Origin: Alphaproteobacteria bacterium
GTDB lineage: Bacteria; Pseudomonadota; Alphaproteobacteria; CAAGCB01; CAG-977
Direction of reading: 5' to 3'
DNA length: 29,444 nucleotides
Assembly: GCA_900768845.1 (NCBI GenBank)
Contig: CAAGEK010000068.1
Location: 1-29,444 of the forward strand
Shown here: in pieces, positions 1 through 7,014 of the stretch
Position numbering within the stretch: position 1 is the first letter of the stretch
How the letters are laid out: each line of letters opens with the position of its first letter
Notes under the pieces: model-generated
The model's input: only the letters and a program-made list of their open reading frames with translations
Database searches by the model: none
What the model was told of the DNA's origin: nothing
Position numbers and translations under genes: made by a program

Positions 1-179
1 AGCGCGGCCGTGCATGAATGAACCAATAACGCTTTTTGTGTTCCGGTATATTTTTCCAACAGCTTGGAACATTCCTTGGAATAATATCCGTCCCCGCAGA
101 TATGGCGGCGGTTGACGGCATCCGGAATGTAATCCGTTTCCGTTCCTAAAAAAGGGGCTTCGTTAAAATTTATGGTTAT
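1..179 (-). CDS. Partial sugar aminotransferase, DegT/DnrJ/EryC1 class (WecE/RffA-like), N-terminus only
   Basis: The gene runs off the left edge, so only about 59 N-terminal codons are visible. The minus-strand translation contains FLGTETDYI, then ICGDGYYSKECSKLLEKYTG, then LLVHSCTAA. This matches the start of PLP-dependent sugar aminotransferases such as WecE/RffA (dTDP-4-keto-6-deoxyglucose aminotransferase). Those enzymes make amino sugars for surface polysaccharides, and the CGDG and SCTA segments are their usual N-terminal landmarks. The catalytic lysine would lie outside the window. The start is unclear: no ATG or GTG precedes the conserved region. In-frame options are ATA at 179 or 173 and TTG at 221 (an in-frame TAA lies just upstream), and none has a good ribosome binding site. 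The family call is from remembered family features and is fairly secure; the 5' end is not. Confidence 0.7.
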   Translation of the reverse strand, partial: MTINFNEAPFLGTETDYIPDAVNRRHICGDGYYSKECSKLLEKYTGTQKALLVHSCTAA

Positions 180-430
180 GGCTTTTATCGTGATAAAAGA
201 GCCGTTTTTTAGCCGCGTCAACCGGCCGAGTTAAAAACCGGCCCTTTTATCATTAAAAACCGCGTCCCCGAAAACGGGGTTCCGTTCAATGGATGGCTAT
301 GTTTTTTTGCCGTTGAAAAAGGGTCGTTTCCCTTTTTCGGATTTTTCCCGTTTTCACGGTGTGGCGTTTTTTCCCGTTTCCGTCCGTAGAAAATAACGCT
401 TGATTCTCCGGCTGAAATATGTAATGAATA
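180..430. other. Hairpin-rich intergenic region
   Basis: No convincing gene is seen here. Several perfect or near-perfect inverted repeats follow one another: 180-203 (one bulge, followed on plus by six T at 205-210), 266-270 with 275-279 (CCCCG, loop AAAA, CGGGG), 315-323 with 330-338 (9 bp, loop TCGTTT) and CCGT-tttc-ACGG near 349-360. The first could end plus-strand transcripts or structure the start of the minus-strand aminotransferase message. Which strand matters cannot be decided from this window. Confidence 0.4.
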
Positions 431-464
431 AATTATCAATCAAATGATTGTTTAATTGATAATT
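431..464. promoter_or_regulatory. Probable ArsR-family operator in the metal-efflux promoter
   Basis: A perfect 10-bp inverted repeat (431-440 AATTATCAAT with 455-464 ATTGATAATT) encloses a second, tighter palindrome (437-442 CAATCA and 445-450 TGATTG). The inner element has the size and AT-rich character of ArsR/SmtB operators. It lies 20-50 bp before the HMA gene start, and a GATAAT -10-like hexamer (458-463) sits inside the right arm. The inferred ligand is the ArsR-type repressor encoded at 2584-2931. Confidence 0.5.
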
Positions 465-483
465 CAAGATAAGGAGAACGGAA

Positions 484-705
484 ATGGCATCGAAAACCTT
501 GAAACTGGACGGTTTGGATTGTGCGCACTGTGCCGCCGAAATCGAAGAGGCCGTGAATGAATTGACGAACGTTGAGGCAAGCCTTTCCTTTATGACGCAA
601 AAGATGGTCGTAAAGTTCAAAGACGGGAATTTTGACGACGTACTGGCAAAAATCGAAAAAATCGTCGGAAAAATCGAACCTGACGTTACTTTGTCCGTTG
701 AATAG
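484..705 (+). CDS. Small heavy-metal-associated (HMA) domain protein
   Basis: This 73-residue protein is essentially one ferredoxin-like HMA domain. It has the metal-binding motif GLDCAHC (Cys13 and Cys16) near its N-terminus and an acidic second half. Such domains bind soft or divalent metals through the two cysteines and pass them to P1B-type ATPases. In many CadA/ZntA pumps this domain is fused to the pump N-terminus; here it is a separate gene 10 bp upstream of a pump that lacks it, so it is probably the pump's detached metal-binding domain or chaperone. The ATG at 484 has a strong AAGGAG at 471-476. Expression is probably controlled by the operator just upstream. No transmembrane segment or signal peptide is visible. 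Confidence 0.85.
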   Translation: MASKTLKLDGLDCAHCAAEIEEAVNELTNVEASLSFMTQKMVVKFKDGNFDDVLAKIEKIVGKIEPDVTLSVE

Positions 706-715
706 GGAGGACGGT

Positions 716-2563
716 ATGAACAAGCGTCAAAAGGAAATGGCGGCGACAGGCGTCGCGGGATTGTTTTTTATCGCAGGTCTTACGGTTTCTGAGGCTTTGG
801 AACCGTTTGCATTCGCTATGGCCGTTTTGTTCGCCGGAGGTTCGGTCATCGTCAGAGCGTTCAAAAATTTGGCGAACGGGCGGGCTTTGGATGAACATTT
901 CCTGATGACGGCGGCTGTTGCCGGAGCGTTCGCTTTGCACCAATATTCCGAAGGCGCGGCCGTAATGCTGTTTTACCGTATCGGCGAGATGTTTCAATCT
1001 TATGCCGTGCGGCGTTCCCGCCGTTCGGTCGCCGCGTTGACGGCCATCCGTCCCGAATACGCCTGTGTCCGCAGAAACGGGGAATTTGTCAAAGTGCCGC
1101 CCGAAGACGTCGCAAAAGGGGAGTTTATCCGTGTAACGGCCGGAGAACGCATTCCTTTGGACGGAACGGTCGTTGAGGGGACGGCTTCCCTTGACACATC
1201 CGCGTTGACGGGGGAATCTTTGCCGCGCCTCGTGAGCGGAGGCGACGGGGTTTCAAGCGGTTGTATCGATTTGAATGCTCCGCTGATTATTCAAACCGCA
1301 TCCGTATATCGGGAATCGACGGTCGCCAGAATTTTGGAGCTGGTTGAAAATGCGGCCGCCCGCAAAGCCCCGTTGGAAAACTTTATTACGCGTTTCGCCC
1401 GCATTTATACGCCTTTGGTCGTCGGCTCCGCGGTTTTGCTGGCGTCGGTTCCGCCGCTGTTTTTCGCTCAAGCGTTTGACGAATGGCTGTATCGCGCTTT
1501 GACATTTCTGGTCGTGTCGTGTCCGTGCGCTTTGGTCATTTCCGTTCCTTTGGGATTTTTCGCCGGTATCGGGGCGGCGTCGCGCAACGGCATTTTAGTC
1601 AAAGGAAGCGCGGCTTTGGAAGTTTTGTCCCGTGTCGATACCGCCGTTTTTGATAAAACGGGGACGTTGACGTTCGGACGTTTCAAGGTCGTCGACGTTT
1701 TCGACGCCGGAGGAAAGGAAAGCCAAGTTTTGGAAATGGCCGCCCATGCGGATGCTTTGTCGCGGCACCCCGTCGCTTTGTCCGTTGTCGAAGCGTTCGG
1801 AGGGCAAATTGATTTTTCGCGGGTAAAGCATCAGCGTGAGATCGCCGGCAAGGGTGTGACGGCGGAAATCGACGGGCACAGGGTGGCGGCGGGAACCGCG
1901 GCTTTGATGGCGGAGGAAGGAATTGGCGGAGTTTTGCAAAATCATTCGGGGACGACGGTTTATGTGGCCGTTGACGGAAAATATGCCGGCGGCATATCCG
2001 TTGCGGCGGAACTCAAACCCGACGCCGCTGAGGGGATTGCCCGATTGCGCAAATCCGGCGTCAGAAAGGTTGTCATTTTAAGCGGCGATGATCAAAAAGC
2101 CGCGCAGTCGGCGGCTGTGGCGGTCGGAGCCGACGAGGTGTATGCGGAACTGACTCCCGTTCAAAAAGTCGAACGGTTGGAAGAACTGGATGCGGAAAAA
2201 CGCAAAGGCCGCAGTTTGATTTTCGTCGGCGACGGCATTAACGATGCCCCCGTGCTGGCGCGAGCCGATGCGGGGATTGCAATGGGGGGCGTCGGATCGG
2301 ACGTGGCAATCGAAGCCGCGGACGTCGTGTTGATGACGGACGAGCCTTCCAAAGTCGCCGACGGCGTTTCGATCGCCGCAAAAACTTTGAAAATAGTGCG
2401 AGAAAACATTCTATTTGCTTTGGGAATCAAAGGAGGCGTTCTGATGATGGGAGCTTTCGGAGCGGCGACGATGTGGGAAGCCGTTTTCGCCGATGTCGGC
2501 GTGTCGGTTTTGGCCGTTTTGAATGCGATGAGGGCGTTGTCTTATAAAAGGGCGCGGAAATGA
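716..2563 (+). CDS. zntA: P1B-type heavy-metal-exporting ATPase (Zn/Cd/Pb class)
   Basis: This 615-residue inner-membrane pump should export divalent metals (Zn2+, Cd2+, Pb2+) using ATP. Visible landmarks are TGES in the actuator domain, the membrane metal site C269-P270-C271 within SCPCALV, the phosphorylation motif DKTGTLT with Asp313, the HP motif at H351-P352 and the hinge motif GDGIND at 505-510. The C-terminal membrane pair carries a Lys (GIKGG) and an Asp (FADVGVS), the pattern of the P1B-2 zinc/cadmium/lead class rather than copper pumps. It lacks the N-terminal HMA domain, which is encoded separately just upstream. ATG 716 is chosen because GGGAGG lies 6 bp before it; the frame stays open further upstream but that part overlaps the HMA gene. 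The stop is 20 bp from the convergent regulator gene. Confidence 0.9.
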   Translation: MNKRQKEMAATGVAGLFFIAGLTVSEALEPFAFAMAVLFAGGSVIVRAFKNLANGRALDEHFLMTAAVAGAFALHQYSEGAAVMLFYRIGEMFQSYAVRRSRRSVAALTAIRPEYACVRRNGEFVKVPPEDVAKGEFIRVTAGERIPLDGTVVEGTASLDTSALTGESLPRLVSGGDGVSSGCIDLNAPLIIQTASVYRESTVARILELVENAAARKAPLENFITRFARIYTPLVVGSAVLLASVPPLFFAQAFDEWLYRALTFLVVSCPCALVISVPLGFFAGIGAASRNGILVKGSAALEVLSRVDTAVFDKTGTLTFGRFKVVDVFDAGGKESQVLEMAAHADALSRHPVALSVVEAFGGQIDFSRVKHQREIAGKGVTAEIDGHRVAAGTAALMAEEGIGGVLQNHSGTTVYVAVDGKYAGGISVAAELKPDAAEGIARLRKSGVRKVVILSGDDQKAAQSAAVAVGADEVYAELTPVQKVERLEELDAEKRKGRSLIFVGDGINDAPVLARADAGIAMGGVGSDVAIEAADVVLMTDEPSKVADGVSIAAKTLKIVRENILFALGIKGGVLMMGAFGAATMWEAVFADVGVSVLAVLNAMRALSYKRARK

Positions 2564-2583
2564 CGGAAAAGCGAAAAAGGAGG

Positions 2584-2931
2584 TTATTTCAGGCAGTCCG
2601 TTTCAAAAATGTCGTCAATCATGCGGTGGACAAGTACGGCGGTTTCATCCGAAGCGAGTTTGTAATACATTTCCTTTCCTTCGCGCCGGTTCGTAATCAA
2701 TCCCGTTTGCCGTAACGTCCTCAAATGGTGCGATACGGCGGAAGTGCTCATTCCGACCAACAGGGCGATGTTGTTTACGCATTGTTCGCTGTGTGCCAGA
2801 ATCCATAAAATGCGCAACCGCGTCGGGTCGCACAGTTGCTGGAAAACGTCGGACGCTTTGCCGAAATCGTCTTCGGCGGGCATGGCTGACAGTAATTCTT
2901 CATCATTTTGATTGTGGTGATGCAGCGTCAT
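2584..2931 (-). CDS. ArsR/SmtB-family metal-responsive repressor
   Basis: This 115-residue winged-helix protein has the family core: LCDPTRLRIL (about 33-42), a recognition helix with TSAVSHHLRTL (63-73) and a beta-wing with NRREGKEMYYKL (81-92). Members bind operators as dimers and release DNA on metal binding. Candidate ligands include a His4-His5-His6 cluster, Cys34, Cys51 and the alpha-5 region with Asp95, His102 and Asp107-Asp108. The classical SmtB alpha-5 pattern is only partly present, so the metal cannot be assigned. The ATG at 2931 is preceded by GGGAG; an upstream ATG in the same frame lacks one. The gene is convergent with the efflux pump and has its own TTGACA promoter. It probably controls the HMA-pump operon through the palindrome at 431-464. 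Confidence 0.87.
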   Translation of the reverse strand: MTLHHHNQNDEELLSAMPAEDDFGKASDVFQQLCDPTRLRILWILAHSEQCVNNIALLVGMSTSAVSHHLRTLRQTGLITNRREGKEMYYKLASDETAVLVHRMIDDIFETDCLK

Positions 2932-2956
2932 AATCTTGTTCTCCCGATGTTTTTTT

Positions 2957-2985
2957 AATTTAGGAAAGCTGTGAGGGAATGTCAA
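2957..2985 (-). promoter_or_regulatory. Promoter of the ArsR-type regulator
   Basis: On the minus strand a perfect -35 TTGACA (2985-2980) is followed after 17 bp by TAAATT (2962-2957), about 26 bp before the regulator start codon. No clear copy of the 431-464 palindrome overlaps it, so there is no evidence of autoregulation. Confidence 0.55.
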
Positions 2986-3035
2986 CCGCACTCGGGCGCA
3001 CGGGATGAATATTCCCCGCCGTCCGTACATTTCCG

Positions 3036-3064
3036 TTGGATTTTTCGAACAAAAGTCATATCAT
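3036..3064 (+). promoter_or_regulatory. Promoter of the small rod-like protein
   Basis: TTGGAT (3036-3041), a 17-bp spacer and TATCAT (3059-3064) lie 24 bp before the ATG at 3089. The -10 matches consensus at five of six positions; the -35 is weaker. Confidence 0.4.
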
Positions 3065-3088
3065 CGTTATAAAGGAAAGGAAGCGGCG

Positions 3089-3427
3089 ATGATTTCTTTA
3101 ACGGCTCTTTCAGGGGTGAGGTCTGCGGAAGTCCGTTTTACGACGGCGGCGGCGCGTGTCGTGTCCGCTCCGGTTCAACCTGTTTCCGCCGTACCGTCCG
3201 CGGCCGGCGAAGATGCATTTTCTTTTCAAAACGACGTTCCGGCGACGGAAAATCCGTCCGTCCCCGCTGAAGGGGCGGTTAATCTTTCTCCCGCGGCTTA
3301 TGTCGCGTCGGACGTTTCCTTCGTTTCCGAAATGGTCGCCATGACGGAAGCGGCGGCGGCTTATAAAGCCAATCTGAATGTCTTAAAGACGTGGAACGAA
3401 ATGTCTTCAATCGTTACGGAAATTTGA
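3089..3427 (+). CDS. Small FlgC-like / flagellar basal-body rod domain protein
   Basis: This 112-residue protein resembles the two ends of flagellar rod/hook-family proteins joined by a low-complexity middle. The N-terminus (ALSGVRSAEVRFTTAAARVV) resembles the rod motif in which a helix leads into ANNIAN, although that Asn-rich motif is absent. The C-terminus (SEMVAMTEAAAAYKANLNVL, then KTWNEM) strongly resembles the C-terminal helix of FlgC/FlgE-type proteins. The middle is rich in Ala, Val, Pro and Ser. In a complete rod protein these two helices form the coiled-coil pair of the axial structure. No flagellar gene is seen nearby. ATG 3089 is chosen because AAAGGAAAGG precedes it; the frame is open further upstream. 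It could be a reduced rod paralogue or a protein reused in another envelope structure. Confidence 0.6.
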   Translation: MISLTALSGVRSAEVRFTTAAARVVSAPVQPVSAVPSAAGEDAFSFQNDVPATENPSVPAEGAVNLSPAAYVASDVSFVSEMVAMTEAAAAYKANLNVLKTWNEMSSIVTEI

Positions 3428-3435
3428 TTTTTCAG

Positions 3436-3470
3436 GCTTTCCGTTCAAAAAATGAAAGAAAAGCTTTTTT
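3436..3470 (+). terminator. Intrinsic terminator after the rod-like gene
   Basis: GCTTT (3436-3440) pairs with AAAGC (3460-3464), with an inner TTC/GAA, followed by six T at 3465-3470. It begins 8 bp after the stop codon. Confidence 0.5.
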
Positions 3471-3486
3471 CTCGTCCCGATTTTCC

Positions 3487-3705
3487 TTGTCCGGCCGTTT
3501 TGACGTACGGGGGGATGGCCGTTTGATGATGGCAGGAAAACGATTTTAACGCTTTAAAAATATTTCTAAAAAACGGCACGGAAGATTCCTCCTTTGTCCG
3601 GCCGTTTTGACGGTGAAATGCGCTTTTACGGGCGTTTCCGCTTGATAACGGGATGAAACGGGTTCAAAAGTTTTGCAAACGTTTTTAAAAAACGGAACGG
3701 AAAGC
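3487..3705. repeat. Two diverged tandem copies of a spacer of about 107 bp
   Basis: The 280-bp gap between the rod-like gene and the polymerase holds no gene. The 19-mer starting TTGTCCGGCCGTTTTG occurs at 3487-3505 and again at 3594-3612. Each copy ends with an A-rich stretch followed by ACGG(A/C)ACGGAA (near 3571-3583 and 3690-3702). The interiors have diverged. This looks like an old duplication of non-coding DNA. Confidence 0.5.
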
Positions 3706-3709
3706 CTTT

Positions 3710-4855
3710 TTATGCAATCCGTTTGATGATCCCCGTTCCGAACTTCATTTCCAATTCGTCAATCGCCTTGTCCAACTTGCTGTCGTGGCGGGACGTACAC
3801 CGGAACAGATCCGTGCCTCCGTCATAATCCAAACCTTCCAAAGTGACGCCGACGCTTCGGTAAATTCGGGCGGGATCAAACATTTCATCCAATAAAACAT
3901 CCAAAACCTGAAAAACGTCGCTTTCGGCATTCGTCGGGCAGGGCAGTCTGCGCCTTTGCATGAAAACGTGAAAATCCTTTGTCCTGAGCATCAATCCCGC
4001 AACCGTGCAAAATCCGTCGTGCAAGCGCATCCGGCGGCAGGAATTATGAATGTGCCGCCTCATTGCGCGTTTTAAAACCTCTTTGTCGCGGCTGAAGTCT
4101 TCCAACGCCGACGTATCTTGGACGGATTGAGGGGGCTTGGGGCGGCAATCGACCGGATGTATGCACACTCCCGACAGTTCGTATTTCATATCCTGTCCCG
4201 TTTTACCGGCCGCCCGCTTTAAAACCGTGTCAGGCGTCGCAACCAGATCGGCCGCCGTAAAAATGCCCAGCATTTTCAATGTTCGGGCACACGCTTTGCC
4301 GATACCGCAAACCTCTTCGATCATCGTGTCCTTCAAAACGTCGGACAGATTGTCTTTTCCGATATGTAAAATCCCGTTTGAACGTTTCGATTTGTCACAG
4401 GCCAGCTTCGCCAAAGTTTTCGTCAATCCCAATCCGGCGGAAACGGGAATGTCCGTTTTTTCCTTGATTTCTTCGCGTATTTTTTGCGCAATCGCTGCGG
4501 GAGGCAGTTTATACATCCGTTCCGTTCCCGTCAAATCGATATACGCTTCGTCAATTGATGAAACCTCCACGACCGGAGAATAATTCCTGATGATTTCCAT
4601 GACGCGTTTTGAAATTCGGGAATACAGCCCCTTGTTTCCCCGAATATAAACAACGCCCGAATGTTCCTTTTTATCCATGAAAACGGGAATACCCATTTTT
4701 ACGCCCAAAGCTTTGGCTTCTTTGGAACGGGAAACGACACAACCGCGGTCGCCGGTCGTCACGACAACGGGAAGACCTTTTAAACGCGGGTTTACGGCTT
4801 GTTCGCACGAAACGAAAAAGCTGTCGCAATCGATAAGGCCTATGAGTTTTTCCAT
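3710..4855 (-). CDS. Y-family translesion DNA polymerase (UmuC/DinB class)
   Basis: This 381-residue protein should be an error-prone polymerase that copies past damaged bases. The palm carboxylates are visible as LIDCDSFF (Asp9, Asp11) and SSIDEAYIDLTG (Asp102, Glu103). The finger segment GDRGCVVSRSKEAKALGVKM resembles UmuC more than classical DinB, while the overall length is nearer DinB. A helix-hairpin-helix-like VCGIGKACARTLKMLGI lies near 182-198, followed by the little-finger domain. The gene has its own promoter overlapping a GTTC-N7-GTTC box, so LexA control as part of the SOS response is expected. No umuD, imuA or imuB is seen in the window. The ribosome binding site before ATG 4855 is weak. 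Confidence 0.87.
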   Translation of the reverse strand: MEKLIGLIDCDSFFVSCEQAVNPRLKGLPVVVTTGDRGCVVSRSKEAKALGVKMGIPVFMDKKEHSGVVYIRGNKGLYSRISKRVMEIIRNYSPVVEVSSIDEAYIDLTGTERMYKLPPAAIAQKIREEIKEKTDIPVSAGLGLTKTLAKLACDKSKRSNGILHIGKDNLSDVLKDTMIEEVCGIGKACARTLKMLGIFTAADLVATPDTVLKRAAGKTGQDMKYELSGVCIHPVDCRPKPPQSVQDTSALEDFSRDKEVLKRAMRRHIHNSCRRMRLHDGFCTVAGLMLRTKDFHVFMQRRRLPCPTNAESDVFQVLDVLLDEMFDPARIYRSVGVTLEGLDYDGGTDLFRCTSRHDSKLDKAIDELEMKFGTGIIKRIA

Positions 4856-4867
4856 CGGTTTTTGTCT

Positions 4868-4882
4868 GTTCTTGAAATGTTC
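4868..4882. promoter_or_regulatory. LexA (SOS) box, alphaproteobacterial type
   Basis: GTTC (4868-4871), seven bases, GTTC (4879-4882) exactly matches the direct-repeat LexA site known from alphaproteobacteria. It overlaps the expected transcription start of the polymerase and lies 13 bp before its start codon, a good position for repression. Confidence 0.75.
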
Positions 4883-4886
4883 TTAT

Positions 4887-4915
4887 ATTCAATCCGATAA
4901 TTCTCCGAAAGTCAA
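4887..4915 (-). promoter_or_regulatory. Promoter of the Y-family polymerase
   Basis: On the minus strand TTGACT (4915-4910), a 17-bp spacer and TTGAAT (4892-4887). The predicted start of transcription near 4880 falls inside the LexA box. Confidence 0.5.
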
Positions 4916-4920
4916 GGCAT

Positions 4921-4950
4921 AAAAAAAGCCCCGTGCGACACAGGGCTTTT
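4921..4950 (-). terminator. Intrinsic terminator of ccrM
   Basis: An 8-bp stem (AAAAGCCC with GGGCTTTT), extended inside by GTG/CAC, is followed on the minus strand by seven T (4927-4921). It lies just after the ccrM stop codon. The stem could also work on plus, but no plus gene ends here. Confidence 0.8.
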
Positions 4951-4968
4951 ATGAAAAAATAAAAATCG

Positions 4969-6051
4969 TCAGGCGGCGTAAAGTTGGGCGCGCAGTTGCT
5001 GTCGCAACGTGTCGATGACCTCCAGATTGCTTCGCTTTTCAAAATGCCAGAACGTCCAGCCGTTGCAACTGGGCAAGCCTTGCAATGTCGCGCCGACTTT
5101 GTGGATCGACCCTGTAATCGATTCTGCGGCCAGAGTGCCGTCGGAGCGGACTTTGGCGGCGTAACGCTGTTTTGAATCGAACAGCCAGTCGCCGGAACGC
5201 AATAATCCGTGTTCAACCACCGCTCCGAACGGGATGCGCGGTTCCTGACGTTTGCAGGTGAATTGCAAATCGGCCATGTTCGCGACGGGTTTGACGGCGT
5301 CGATGCGGGCTTTCGCTCCGGCGATGTAGGTCGGATCGCGTTCAATGCCGATGAACTGGCGGCCGAGCGTTTTCGCGACGGCTCCCGTCGTTCCCGTACC
5401 GAAGAACGGGTCGAGAATGATGTCCCCCGGTTGGGTCGAAGACATGATAATCCGGTACAATAACGCTTCGGGTTTTTGCGTGGGATGCAGTTTTTTGCCG
5501 TCCGCGCCCTTTAAACGCTCGCTGCCGTTGCAAATCGGCAGGAACCAGTCGCTGCGCATTTGAGTGCCTTCGTTGATGGCTTTCATCGCTTCGTAATTGA
5601 ATGTGTATTTCGCTTTGGGGTCTTTGGAACACCAAATCAGCGTTTCGTGAGCGTTTGTAAAGCGGGTTCCGCGGAAATTCGGCATGGGATTGGCTTTTGT
5701 CCACACGATGTCGTTTAAAATCCAAAAGCCCAAATCCTGAAGCGTCGCGCCGACGCGGAAAATGTTGTGGTAAGATCCGATGACCCACAAAGTCCCGTTG
5801 TCTTTCAACACGCGGCGGGCGGCTTTGAGCCATGCAACCGTAAAGTCGTCATAGGCGCGGAAATCGGAGAAATGATCCCATTCGTCATCAACGCCGTCAA
5901 CCAACGAATTGTCGGGACGCAACAGCTCTCCGCCCAGCTGGAGATTGTACGGAGGGTCGGCGAAAATCATGTTCACCGATTTTTCGGGCAGGGAATTCAT
6001 CAGCTCGATACTGTCGCCCGCAAGGATGACATTCGTTTTCAAAGTAGTCAT
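4969..6051 (-). CDS. ccrM: CcrM-type adenine DNA methyltransferase (GANTC)
   Basis: This 360-residue enzyme should methylate adenine in GANTC, the cell-cycle-regulated modification of alphaproteobacteria. It has the beta-class motif order, DPPYNLQLGG (catalytic DPPY at 32-35) before the AdoMet-binding DPFFGTGTTG (214-223). The C-terminal extension (about 265-345, including SIHKVGATLQGLPSCNGW) is the domain that separates CcrM from ordinary restriction-type methylases. Length matches Caulobacter CcrM. ATG 6051 has GAGG five bases upstream. No cognate restriction enzyme is nearby, which fits a regulatory methylase. It follows rnhB with a 99-bp gap holding one GANTC site, with two more inside the end of rnhB, so methylation could feed back on its transcription. 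Confidence 0.95.
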   Translation of the reverse strand: MTTLKTNVILAGDSIELMNSLPEKSVNMIFADPPYNLQLGGELLRPDNSLVDGVDDEWDHFSDFRAYDDFTVAWLKAARRVLKDNGTLWVIGSYHNIFRVGATLQDLGFWILNDIVWTKANPMPNFRGTRFTNAHETLIWCSKDPKAKYTFNYEAMKAINEGTQMRSDWFLPICNGSERLKGADGKKLHPTQKPEALLYRIIMSSTQPGDIILDPFFGTGTTGAVAKTLGRQFIGIERDPTYIAGAKARIDAVKPVANMADLQFTCKRQEPRIPFGAVVEHGLLRSGDWLFDSKQRYAAKVRSDGTLAAESITGSIHKVGATLQGLPSCNGWTFWHFEKRSNLEVIDTLRQQLRAQLYAA

Positions 6052-6137
6052 AAAAGCCTCATTGTGACGTTCGGAAAATAACGGGGCATTCCGTTCTAAA
6101 GTCAGAATAGGGCTTAGAAGTAATTAAATTATTAACA

Positions 6138-6187
6138 GAATCGGGAAAAATTAACTTTTTTGCGACTCGGCGATAATTCTTTGAATC
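6138..6187. promoter_or_regulatory. Cluster of GANTC methylation sites upstream of ccrM
   Basis: GAATC at 6138-6142, GACTC at 6164-6168 and GAATC at 6183-6187 lie 87-136 bp before the ccrM start. The first is intergenic; the other two are inside the 3' end of rnhB. In Caulobacter, GANTC sites at the ccrM promoter mediate feedback by methylation state. A similar role here is an inference from position. Confidence 0.4.
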
Positions 6188-6813
6188 GGAGCATAACTTT
6201 TACGGTGGTGAATGCAGACGCCGTACAATTTTAACCCGTTTTGATGAGTCTTTGTTCCGTATCCCGCATTCTTTTCCCATCCGTAATAAGGAAATTCCGA
6301 AGCCAGCTTGTCCATTATCCGGTCACGGGTGACTTTTGCGATAATTGAAGCCGCGGCGATCGATAAAGACAATCCGTCGCCTTTGACGACCGCTTCGGCG
6401 GGACAGGGCAGGGGGGGGATTTTGTTTCCGTCGACCAGTGCGAAATCCGGACGGGCGGGCAGGTTTTCGACGGCGCGCCTCATGGCCAGAAAAGTCGCTT
6501 TTAAGATGTTCAGACTGTCGATTTCTTCGACGCTTGCCGAGCCGACGCCGATTATCGCGCCCGAAGAATGCAGTTCGTCAAACAACGCTTCGCGTTTCGC
6601 ACGGGACAACTTTTTTGAATCGTTTAAGTTCTTAGCCAGACTGTCCGATATTTTCAAATCGGGAAAGATGACGGCTCCGGCGACGACGGGGCCTGCCCAA
6701 GGGCCTCTGCCGGCTTCGTCAATACCGGCGACAAGGGGCGAAGACGCGACGGGTTTGGCAAACAGGTCGGCGGGGGAGGAAATAACGCGGCGTTCATAAA
6801 AAAAATCGGGCAT
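6151..6813 (-). CDS. rnhB: Ribonuclease HII
   Basis: This 220-residue enzyme removes RNA from RNA-DNA hybrids and single misincorporated ribonucleotides. The family signature GIDEAGRGPWAGPVVAGAV gives Asp32 and Glu33. The other expected active-site acids are Asp128 in ALVDGNK and Asp164 in KVTRDRIM. The C-terminal GYGTKTHQNGL is also typical. Length is normal. ATG 6813 is preceded by CGGAG. The gene is followed on the same strand by ccrM; a neighbouring rnhB is also known upstream of methylase genes in other alphaproteobacteria. Its own promoter is visible at 6843-6871. Confidence 0.95.
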   Translation of the reverse strand: MPDFFYERRVISSPADLFAKPVASSPLVAGIDEAGRGPWAGPVVAGAVIFPDLKISDSLAKNLNDSKKLSRAKREALFDELHSSGAIIGVGSASVEEIDSLNILKATFLAMRRAVENLPARPDFALVDGNKIPPLPCPAEAVVKGDGLSLSIAAASIIAKVTRDRIMDKLASEFPYYGWEKNAGYGTKTHQNGLKLYGVCIHHRKSYAPIQRIIAESQKS

Positions 6814-6842
6814 AAGAAAACTCCGTTTTGTTTGACGGCCGG

Positions 6843-6871
6843 ATTTTCGTCCCGAAAGGAAAACTTGTCAA
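6843..6871 (-). promoter_or_regulatory. Promoter of rnhB, overlapping a possible divergent promoter
   Basis: On minus, a perfect TTGACA (6871-6866), a 17-bp spacer and GAAAAT (6848-6843) lie 30 bp before rnhB. On plus, TTGTCA (6865-6870) is followed by CATAAT (6886-6891) or TAATTT (6888-6893). A divergent start here would make a leader of about 280 nt for the glycosyltransferase gene. The minus promoter is the better supported one. Confidence 0.5.
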
Positions 6872-7014
6872 AGAATAAAAAAAGGCATAATTTTAAACCA
6901 AGAGGCGGAAGTCCGCCTTTAGTGCCCCCGGCGGGCGCGGAGCCGTCAGAAGCTCTTTCGACAGCGGCGTTTGGTATGAACGTCGTCATCCGTTATGCCA
7001 AAACGGAAACATAT

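Noticed and set aside
218..439. Minus-strand 73-codon frame in the left intergenic region
   Set aside because: It crosses several hairpins and the metal operator, with no protein-like conservation or start signal.
6120..6142. CtrA-binding site (TTAA-N7-TTAA) before ccrM
   Set aside because: TTAA words occur close together but with spacing of four, not seven; the best N7 arrangement matches only half of one site.
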